Source: Bacteroidales bacterium H10
GTDB lineage: Bacteria > Bacteroidota > Bacteroidia > Bacteroidales > Muribaculaceae
Reading direction: 5' to 3'
DNA: 6,250 nt
Assembly (NCBI GenBank): GCA_001701295.1
Contig: DAAV01000082.1
Coordinates: 585-6,834, forward strand
Positions 1-5,619 of the stretch are shown piece by piece. A program made the translations under genes and the position numbers. The notes under the pieces are model-generated. The model was given only the letters and a program-made list of their open reading frames with translations, was not told the origin of the DNA and made no database searches. Each line of letters opens with the position of its first letter. Positions within the stretch are counted from its first letter, which is position 1.

Positions 1-33
1 CTTTTGAACTGCCTGAATAAATCCTCCAGACAC

Positions 34-1293
34 ATGAGCGCAATAAAATACAGGATTCCGTTTATTCTGGTTTCGCTGCTGTTTCTACTTTGGGGAGTGG
101 CAAACAACATGAACGACACTTTACTGGCGGCATTCCGCCGCATAATGTCTATGAGCGATCTTCAGACATCGCTCGTGCAGTTCGCTTTCTTTGGCGCCTA
201 TTTTTGTTTCGCCCTGCCTGCCGCACTGTTCATACGCAAACATTCTTATAAAGCCGGCATATTGCTCGGCCTTGCCGGCTACGCTGCGGGAACCATGCTG
301 TTCTATCCGGCAGCCCAGACAGCGTCATATGGATTCTATCTCTTTGCCATCTACGTCATGGCAGGAGGGTGCGCCGTACTTGAGACCACAGCCAACCCAT
401 ACATACTCTCGATGGGCTCTCCTCAGACAGCTACAAGAAGGCTCAACATAGCGCAGACTCTGAATCCTGTCGGAGCGATATGCGGAATACTTCTGAGCCG
501 ACATTTCATACTTTCGGAACTTCATGCATCCGATGCTGCAGAGCGCGCGGGGATGGGGGCAGACGCCCTTGCACAAATACAAAGGCATGAACTTGGCGCC
601 GTGTCGGGCACATACATGCTCATAGGATTCGTTCTGTTAGCGCTACTTGCCGTCATAGCGTTCGTAAAAATGCCGGGTGACAGAGACTCAGGCACCCTTG
701 ACATAGCCTCGACGTTCCGCAGACTCTGGAAGAACCGCAGATGGAGATACGGTGTCGCCGCACAATTCTTCTATGTCGGAGTCCAGACTGGAGTATGGTC
801 ATTCACGATCCGACTCGCGATGGACCGCCTCGGAATGATGGAAAAGGACGCCTCCATGATATTTCTTTATTCCATCATGGCATTCACAGGATTCCGGTTC
901 CTGTTCACATGGCTTATGGGCTATGTGAGACCGGTCTTACTTCTTGCCATAGCGTCACTTGCAGCCATAGCATGCACTATGGGCGTGATATTCGGTGAGG
1001 GATGGTTCTCTGTGTGGGCTCTCGTATCGATATCGGCATTCATGTCGCTCATGTTCCCGACGATATACGGCATGGCACTCGACGGTATCGGAGGCGAGGA
1101 TTCAAAACTCGCGGCTTCCGGACTCATCATGGCGATACTCGGCGGAGCTCTGATAACACCATTGCAAGCGTATGTCTCCGACAATCATGGAATCGGAAAT
1201 TCATTCTGGATACCGGTAGCCTGTTTTGCCGTCGTGCTGACATATTCAGCCGGAATCCTTTTGAAAAAAATCGAAACCGTCGGGACGAATTGA
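34..1293 (+). CDS. fucP: FucP-family MFS sugar:H+ symporter
   Basis: Probable inner-membrane proton symporter of the L-fucose permease (FucP) branch of the major facilitator superfamily. From the ATG at 34 it has 419 residues, close to the usual 410-440, and shows about twelve hydrophobic segments with a longer central loop (about 160-190). The N-terminal signature LLWGVANNMNDTLL (18-31) contains Asp28, the VLETTANPYI stretch (115-124) contains Glu117, and RLNIAQTLNP (136-145) follows. Asp28 and Glu117 appear to correspond to Asp46 and Glu135, important for proton-coupled transport in E. coli FucP (family knowledge). The second half opens with FFYVGVQTG (245-253), the family's TM7 motif. The frame is open to the left edge, with a TTG at 4, but ATG 34 gives the normal short N-terminus; neither start has a clear ribosome binding site. 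The next gene begins 9 bases after the stop, so the two are probably co-transcribed. Fucose is the best substrate guess, but this family also carries glucose, galactose and other sugars, so the symbol is tentative. Confidence 0.88.
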   Translation: MSAIKYRIPFILVSLLFLLWGVANNMNDTLLAAFRRIMSMSDLQTSLVQFAFFGAYFCFALPAALFIRKHSYKAGILLGLAGYAAGTMLFYPAAQTASYGFYLFAIYVMAGGCAVLETTANPYILSMGSPQTATRRLNIAQTLNPVGAICGILLSRHFILSELHASDAAERAGMGADALAQIQRHELGAVSGTYMLIGFVLLALLAVIAFVKMPGDRDSGTLDIASTFRRLWKNRRWRYGVAAQFFYVGVQTGVWSFTIRLAMDRLGMMEKDASMIFLYSIMAFTGFRFLFTWLMGYVRPVLLLAIASLAAIACTMGVIFGEGWFSVWALVSISAFMSLMFPTIYGMALDGIGGEDSKLAASGLIMAILGGALITPLQAYVSDNHGIGNSFWIPVACFAVVLTYSAGILLKKIETVGTN

Positions 1294-1302
1294 CAGTTAC
1301 TT

Positions 1303-2463
1303 ATGAATAAGAAAGTTTTTGTTTCCGGATGTTATGACATGCTCCATTCCGGCCATGTGGCTTTTTTCAAGGAAGCATCGCGGTTCGGGGACCTTTATGT
1401 AGGCATAGGTTCCGACAAGACAATCGAGGAGCTAAAGAACCGCAAGACCGTGTATTCCGAAAAGGAACGACTGTATATGGTGAAAGCAATCAGATATGTC
1501 ACTGACGCGTTCATCAATTCGGGCAACGGGATGCTGGACTTTATCGAAACAATGGATGCAGTAAAACCTGACATATTCGTTGTCAATTCTGACGGAGGAA
1601 GCGATATAAAACGCCGCTTGTGCTCAGAGAAAGGCATCGAGTACATTGAACTAAGACGAGAGCCCGCCTCAGGTCTTGAGGCACGATCCACCACCTCCCT
1701 GCGGACAGAGGTAAAGTCACATCTTCCTTATCGCGTTGACATAGCCGGAACATGGATAGACCAGCCGTACGTGTCGCAATATGGCGCAGGATGGGCCATT
1801 ACAGCCTCGATCGAACCGACAGTCGAGTTCATGGAACGAGGAGGTATGTCGACATCCACACGCAACGCCGCAAAAAAGATATGGCCCTATGAATTGCCTG
1901 ATTATAACGAGGAGATGCTTGCCCGTCTGCTGTTCTGTTTTGAGAATGACCCTGAAAACAAGGGCCATGTTTCGGGGGCACAGGACGCCATCGGCATATG
2001 CATGTCGGGGTTGACACGCCATTTTTACAACGGGCGTTACTGGCCGGACCGGATAGAATCCTGCCATGAAGAAGAAGTGTTGACATGGCTTGAACAGCAT
2101 ATAGTGCTCATTCCTATGTTTCCGCGCCGACCCGGTTGTTCGGTTGTCGAAGGAAAAGATATCAACCCGACCAAGGTGAAGACTCTGACCGATGCCGCCG
2201 ACAGGTGCTGGAACGCCATACTCGACAGAGACCTTGACAGATTCGCCGCATCTTTCCGAGATTCCTTCGATGCTCAGGTCTCCATGTTTCCGGCCATGAT
2301 GCAGCCCGGAGTCTCCGAACACATAGACAGAATCCGCGACAAGGCCCTTGCGTGGAAGATGCTCGGTGCGGGAGGAGGAGGACATCTTGCCGTTGTCTTA
2401 CCTGACGGCGCGACAGTTTCCGACGACATGATACCAATAAAAATACGCCGCCGTGGATTCTGA
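1303..2463 (+). CDS. Cytidylyltransferase-like domain fused to a shortened GHMP sugar-kinase-like domain
   Basis: This 386-residue, apparently soluble protein has two parts. Residues 1-135 look like a cytidylyltransferase-fold nucleotidyltransferase: GCYDMLHSGHVAF (9-21) carries the HxGH nucleotide-binding signature (His15, His18), SEKERLYMVKAIRYV (52-66) matches the conserved ER helix, and RSTTS (128-132) resembles the closing STT motif. Residues 141-386 resemble GHMP sugar-1-kinases of the fucokinase/HddA type: RVDIAGTWIDQPY (144-156), a degenerate phosphate-loop-like GGMSTSTRNAA (180-190), SGAQDAIGI (224-232) with the presumed catalytic Asp228, and LGAGGGGHL (354-362). Only about 25 residues separate the first motif from the loop-like motif, well short of typical GHMP kinases, so the domain is compact or partly degenerate. 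Inferred role: phosphorylating a sugar at C1 and making a nucleotide sugar, supplied by the fucP-like permease 9 bases upstream. The substrate and nucleotide are unknown, and the second domain could be a non-catalytic remnant. Confidence 0.72.
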   Translation: MNKKVFVSGCYDMLHSGHVAFFKEASRFGDLYVGIGSDKTIEELKNRKTVYSEKERLYMVKAIRYVTDAFINSGNGMLDFIETMDAVKPDIFVVNSDGGSDIKRRLCSEKGIEYIELRREPASGLEARSTTSLRTEVKSHLPYRVDIAGTWIDQPYVSQYGAGWAITASIEPTVEFMERGGMSTSTRNAAKKIWPYELPDYNEEMLARLLFCFENDPENKGHVSGAQDAIGICMSGLTRHFYNGRYWPDRIESCHEEEVLTWLEQHIVLIPMFPRRPGCSVVEGKDINPTKVKTLTDAADRCWNAILDRDLDRFAASFRDSFDAQVSMFPAMMQPGVSEHIDRIRDKALAWKMLGAGGGGHLAVVLPDGATVSDDMIPIKIRRRGF

Positions 2464-2482
2464 CTGGCAGTTTTCTGGTCTA

Positions 2483-2511
2483 AGAGAGTGTTTGAATTTA
2501 AAACACTCTCT
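2483..2511 (+). terminator. Perfect 11-bp hairpin after the permease/fusion gene pair
   Basis: The arms agagagtgttt (2483-2493) and aaacactctct (2501-2511) are exact reverse complements around the 7-base loop gaattta. The hairpin starts 20 bases after the stop codon of the fusion gene and is followed by AT-rich sequence (aaaattatt) rather than a pure T run. Position and symmetry fit a transcription terminator for the upstream pair. The lack of a T tract means it could instead stabilise an mRNA 3' end, with partial read-through into the pseudouridine synthase gene. Confidence 0.6.
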
Positions 2512-2548
2512 AAAATTATTCATGATTCTCTTTTGAAGCATCTTAATT

Positions 2549-3199
2549 ATGGAAATCGTTTACGAAGACAACCACATAGTCGTGGTCAACAAGAGTGCGG
2601 GCGAAATCGTTCAGGGAGATAAAACCGGTGACAAACCTCTCTCCGAAATGGTGAAGGAATATCTGAAAGAGAAGTATAACAAGCCGGGAAATGTATTTTG
2701 CGGTGTCGTGCACCGTATCGACCGTCCGGTATCGGGACTCGTAATATTCGCACGTACTTCAAAAGCACTCGAACGCCTGAACAGGATGTTGCGTGACGGC
2801 GAGATACATAAGACTTACCGCGCGGTAGTGGAGGGGCATCCGAAGCAACCAAACGCCATACTTGAGAACTGGCTCGTTTCAAACAGCAAAATAAACAAGA
2901 CCTTCATATGTGACAGCAATACCCCCGAGGCCAGACTCTCCCGCCTTGAATACACCGTCGTCGAATCCGGGGACCACTACTCTCTGCTTGAAATAAACCT
3001 CATGACAGGCCGCAAGCATCAGATCAGAGCGCAACTCGCCGGCATAGGCAATCCCATCAGAGGAGACCTCAAATATGGAGCGAAAAGAAGCAACAAAGAC
3101 GGCAGCATATCCCTTCAGGCGTATAAGATACAATTCAGACATCCTGTAAGCAAGGAGGAAATAAAAATTTCAATACCTTCGATTCAGATAAGCCGATAA
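2549..3199 (+). CDS. RluA-family RNA pseudouridine synthase (single domain)
   Basis: Isomerises a uridine to pseudouridine in rRNA or tRNA, in the cytoplasm. The 216-residue protein shows the RluA-family hallmarks: IVYEDNHIVVVNKSAGE (3-19), the catalytic block VVHRIDRPVSGLVIFART (53-70) with Asp58 as the expected nucleophile, KTYRAVVEG (88-96), and the C-terminal block LMTGRKHQIRAQL (151-163) that shapes the active site. There is no N-terminal S4 RNA-binding domain, and the length matches compact enzymes such as E. coli RluA (219 residues). The exact target (23S position or tRNA) cannot be read from sequence, so no symbol is given. The gene starts 37 bases after the upstream hairpin. I see no TAnnTTTG promoter in front of it, so transcription either reads through the hairpin or uses a promoter I do not recognise. 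There is no functional link to the sugar genes; its presence here looks incidental. Confidence 0.9.
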   Translation: MEIVYEDNHIVVVNKSAGEIVQGDKTGDKPLSEMVKEYLKEKYNKPGNVFCGVVHRIDRPVSGLVIFARTSKALERLNRMLRDGEIHKTYRAVVEGHPKQPNAILENWLVSNSKINKTFICDSNTPEARLSRLEYTVVESGDHYSLLEINLMTGRKHQIRAQLAGIGNPIRGDLKYGAKRSNKDGSISLQAYKIQFRHPVSKEEIKISIPSIQISR

Positions 3200-3219
3200 A
3201 TTCACAGATATATTATCGG
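3193..3219 (+). terminator. Weak 7-bp hairpin overlapping the pseudouridine synthase stop codon
   Basis: Arms ccgataa (3193-3199) and ttatcgg (3213-3219) are exact complements around a 13-base loop; the left arm includes the last codon and the stop codon. The stem is short and AT-rich and has no T run behind it, so it is at best a weak 3'-end structure. The 14-bp palindrome at 3227-3240 lies just downstream. Confidence 0.25.
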
Positions 3220-3226
3220 ATACAAA

Positions 3227-3240
3227 TAAGTTGCAACTTA
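3227..3240. repeat. 14-bp perfect palindrome
   Basis: The sequence taagttgcaactta equals its own reverse complement, centred between 3233 and 3234. A loop-free palindrome of this size is the shape of a site for a dimeric DNA-binding protein. As RNA it would fold only a 5-bp stem with a 4-base loop, a poor terminator. It sits 28 bases after the pseudouridine synthase stop, not in front of any gene, so an operator role has no obvious target. Confidence 0.4.
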
Positions 3241-3314
3241 AATAAAATATCAGAGAGACACATCCTCAACGGAAATATCTCCCTTTTAAATTTGGCTTAC
3301 GAGTAATATTTTAC

Positions 3315-3352
3315 TATGCGGTTACATAGAATATATGCGGTTACATAGAATA
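3315..3352. repeat. Exact tandem duplication of a 19-bp unit
   Basis: The unit tatgcggttacatagaata occurs at 3315-3333 and again, with no spacer and no mismatch, at 3334-3352. Neighbouring sequence on either side does not continue the repeat. Each unit contains an internal tatg/cata inverted pair around six bases, so it could carry a small protein-binding site. A replication-slippage duplication would look the same. Confidence 0.85.
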
Positions 3353-3422
3353 ATGGTATCATATAATTTACCACAAGATTCAGGTCATTAAGTATTGAAA
3401 TCTCTTTATCCTTTTCACATTG

Positions 3423-3453
3423 CAAAGTTAGCTAAAACAACACCGTCCCACAA
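3423..3453 (-). promoter_or_regulatory. Candidate Bacteroidetes-type promoter on the minus strand
   Basis: Read on the minus strand, TAACTTTG (3430-3423) fits the Bacteroidetes -7 consensus TAnnTTTG, and ATTG (ending at 3451) lies 20 bases upstream as a near match to the -33 TTTG element. Transcription would start near 3415 and run leftward through the tandem repeat toward the 3' end of the pseudouridine synthase gene. No protein gene lies in its path, so the product would be a small RNA or antisense transcript, if the promoter is real. An imperfect 20-base palindrome (3452-3471) abuts it upstream. Confidence 0.35.
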
Positions 3454-3497
3454 TACCTAAATTTAAGTATTTTAGAGGTTGTTTCATAATTACGCAT

Positions 3498-3533
3498 CGG
3501 AGCCCGGCTGTCATCACGACAAGCCGGGCTCCG
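3498..3533 (-). terminator. GC-rich 12-bp hairpin, probable transketolase terminator
   Basis: Arms cggagcccggct (3498-3509) and agccgggctccg (3522-3533) pair perfectly. Three further pairs (gtc with gac) continue past a single bulged base, leaving the loop atcac. The hairpin lies 20 bases beyond the transketolase stop codon on the minus strand, the expected place for its terminator. Neither side has a clean T run (minus-strand downstream reads atgcgtaattatg), so termination efficiency is uncertain. With its perfect 12-bp GC-rich stem it could also block transcripts arriving from the + strand. Confidence 0.65.
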
Positions 3534-3553
3534 CGCATTATTGATCATGAATA

Positions 3554-5578
3554 TTATCTTCCAAGAAATCTGCGTATACGTGCAAGTACATTGGGCACAG
3601 TGTATCCGAATTTATCTTCAAGCACTTTCGCAGGAGCGGATGCGCCGAAACGTTCAAGGCCCATGACTTCAAACTCACCATGCATCACCGGATACAGCAC
3701 TGAAGGCAATCCGGAAGTCAATCCGAATATTTTCACGTCCTCCGGTATGACACTATTGCGGTATTCGGCATCCTGCCTCTTAAATAGTCCTACAGAAGGC
3801 ATGGAGACCACCTGCGCGTTTATACCCTCGGCTGCCAGAGCCTCCGCCGAATGCAAAAGAAGCGCCACATCGCTGCCGTTAGCCACTAGCACCACATCGG
3901 GATTTTCCGCAGCTTTTACCACATATGCGCCTTTCTCGGCTTTCATGGCTTCTTCGCGACGATTCTCACCGGGGAGATCTTCAAGATTCTGACGTGAGAA
4001 AATCAAGACAGTCGGAGTCTTGTCATTCTCCATAGCCATCTTATAGGCGGCAACGGTTTCCGCGCCATCGGCAGGTCGGATCACAAGAACAGAGGGACGG
4101 CCATGCATATTGTCCATCTGTTCGAGAAGACGGATCTGAGCCTCATGCTCGATCGGTTCGTGAGTCGGGCCATCCTCTCCCACACGGAACGAGTCGTGTG
4201 AATAAATGAATTTGACAGGAAGTTCCATAAGCGCCGCCATACGTATGGCTGGTTTCATGTAGTCGCTAAACACGAAGAAAGTGCCGCAAGCGGCATACAT
4301 GCCGCCATGGAGCACTATTCCATTCATTATGCAAGCCATGGTAAGCTCTGCCACACCTGCCTGAAAGAATCCTCCGGAGAAATTGTCTTTCATGAGTTCG
4401 CCGGTCTTCTTAAGGAATCCGTCGGTCTTGTCGCTATTGGCAAGGTCGGCACTCGATACAATCATGTTGCCGATATGCTCTGCGAGGAAACCGAGGCATG
4501 CGGAAGAAGCCACTCGTGTAGGCTGATCCGGTTTCAACGCCACAGAACTCCAATCAAGCGACGGGAGCTCAAGCGATTCATAACGTCTGAGCAATTCTGC
4601 TTCAGAGGGATTTTCCTGCGCCCAACGTGCGAACCTTGCGCGCCGTTCGGCCACTATCTCTTCAAGACGTGCGGCACGGTCATCATAGAGTTTCTTGACT
4701 TCCGGACGTATCACCCATGGATTCTCAGGATCTCCACCCATCTTGCGCACGGAAGCCTCTATATCGGCACCTGCTTTCGAGAGCGGCTGTCCATGTGTGG
4801 AGACAGCGCCTTCGAGTGAAGATCCGTCTGTGGCAAGCACAGATCTGGCCATTACCGTGTGACCGATAATAAGGGTCGGGCGCTCACGTTCGTCAATGGC
4901 CACCTGCAACGCCCCTGCGATGGCAGCGGCATCAGAACCGTCGACTTCGAGAACGTTCCAGTTCCATGCACGATATTTGGCTGCGACGTCTTCCGTGTCT
5001 ACGGCATCAACTTTGGTAGACAGCTGGACATTGTTCGCGTCATAGAACATTATAAGGTTGTGAAGACCCAGATGACCGGCAATGCGACCGGCACCCTGCG
5101 ATACTTCTTCCTGAATACCGCCGTCGGAAATGAAAGCGTATGTCTTGTGAGCAACAACCTCACCAAAACGGGCGGCAAAGAAACGTTCCGCTATGGCACA
5201 GCCTACGGCCATGACATGTCCCTGACCCAACGGGCCTGACGAGTTCTCTATCCCGCGTTCCACATCCAATTCAGGATGTCCCGGAGTAACACTCCCCCAC
5301 TGACGGAAATTCCGGAGGTCATCCATTGAATACTTGCCCGTCAGCGCGAGAACGCTGTAAAGCATCGGTGACATATGACCTGGATCAAGGAAAAAGCGAT
5401 CGCGCATGAACCACTTCGGGTCCTTGGGGTCATAGACCAGGAATTTAGAATAGAGTACATTGATGAAATCCGCCGCGCCAAGCGCACCGCCGGGATGTCC
5501 CGAATTAGCTTTTTCTACCATTTCGGTAATCAGCACGCGCAAATTGTCGGCGGCCGAATTCATTGTCGTTAGATCCAT
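3554..5578 (-). CDS. tkt: Transketolase
   Basis: Thiamine-diphosphate enzyme that moves two-carbon ketol units between sugar phosphates in the cytoplasmic non-oxidative pentose phosphate pathway. At 674 residues it is full length (E. coli TktA has 663). Visible landmarks: NSGHPGG (25-31, His28), DPGHMSPMLY (65-74, His68), TPGHPE (98-103, His101), the cofactor motif SDGGIQEE to DANN (151-183), STHGQP (260-265, His262), VAELTMACIMNGIVLHGG (409-426) with the cofactor-activating Glu411, SHDSFRVGEDGPTHEP (460-475) with His461 and His473, and SRQNL (528-532) with the phosphate-binding Arg529. The usual GDG is SDG, which keeps the metal-binding Asp152; I recall this as normal in Bacteroidetes. The ATG at 5578 is used; a second Met at codon 6 is possible. 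It follows the sugar permease gene by 41 bases with no promoter seen between them, so they are probably one operon supplying imported sugar to central carbon metabolism. Confidence 0.96.
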   Translation of the reverse strand: MDLTTMNSAADNLRVLITEMVEKANSGHPGGALGAADFINVLYSKFLVYDPKDPKWFMRDRFFLDPGHMSPMLYSVLALTGKYSMDDLRNFRQWGSVTPGHPELDVERGIENSSGPLGQGHVMAVGCAIAERFFAARFGEVVAHKTYAFISDGGIQEEVSQGAGRIAGHLGLHNLIMFYDANNVQLSTKVDAVDTEDVAAKYRAWNWNVLEVDGSDAAAIAGALQVAIDERERPTLIIGHTVMARSVLATDGSSLEGAVSTHGQPLSKAGADIEASVRKMGGDPENPWVIRPEVKKLYDDRAARLEEIVAERRARFARWAQENPSEAELLRRYESLELPSLDWSSVALKPDQPTRVASSACLGFLAEHIGNMIVSSADLANSDKTDGFLKKTGELMKDNFSGGFFQAGVAELTMACIMNGIVLHGGMYAACGTFFVFSDYMKPAIRMAALMELPVKFIYSHDSFRVGEDGPTHEPIEHEAQIRLLEQMDNMHGRPSVLVIRPADGAETVAAYKMAMENDKTPTVLIFSRQNLEDLPGENRREEAMKAEKGAYVVKAAENPDVVLVANGSDVALLLHSAEALAAEGINAQVVSMPSVGLFKRQDAEYRNSVIPEDVKIFGLTSGLPSVLYPVMHGEFEVMGLERFGASAPAKVLEDKFGYTVPNVLARIRRFLGR

Positions 5579-5619
5579 GGTGTTTTTAATGGTAAATTAT
5601 AATTGAATGATTATTTATG

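Larger units (their letters stand above)
3200..3553. other. AT-rich spacer between convergent gene blocks
   Basis: This 354-base stretch separates the pseudouridine synthase gene (+) from the transketolase gene (-). No open frame of convincing length or composition is present; the short minus-strand frame at 3297-3362 (21 codons) has no supporting feature. The contents are a 14-bp palindrome (3227-3240), a 19-bp tandem duplication (3315-3352), a candidate minus-strand promoter (3423-3453), an imperfect 20-base palindrome (3452-3471) and a strong GC-rich hairpin (3498-3533). No tRNA, rRNA or known riboswitch was recognised. Confidence 0.7.

Noticed and set aside
4..33. TTG at 4 as the start of the first permease
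   Set aside because: The frame is open to the window edge, so TTG is only the first possible start codon. ATG at 34 gives the usual short N-terminus, though an upstream start cannot be excluded.
1717..2385. Long open frame (222 codons) on the minus strand, antisense to the fusion gene
   Set aside because: The opposite strand shows clear conserved motifs throughout, while this translation is rich in Cys, His and Arg and has no recognisable domain, typical of a shadow frame.
3287..3294. Plus-strand TAAATTTG as a promoter -7 element
   Set aside because: It matches TAnnTTTG, but no TTG/TTTG lies at the required distance upstream and no gene follows on that strand.
3315..3352. CRISPR-like repeat pair
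   Set aside because: The two 19-bp units abut with no spacer, there are only two copies, and there are no cas genes in the window.
3297..3362. 21-codon minus-strand frame across the tandem repeat
   Set aside because: It is too short, has no ribosome binding site or conserved feature, and its sequence is dictated by the duplicated 19-mer.
4307..4819. Open frame (170 codons) on the plus strand inside the transketolase gene
   Set aside because: It lies wholly within a gene with conserved catalytic motifs on the other strand and its translation resembles no family.
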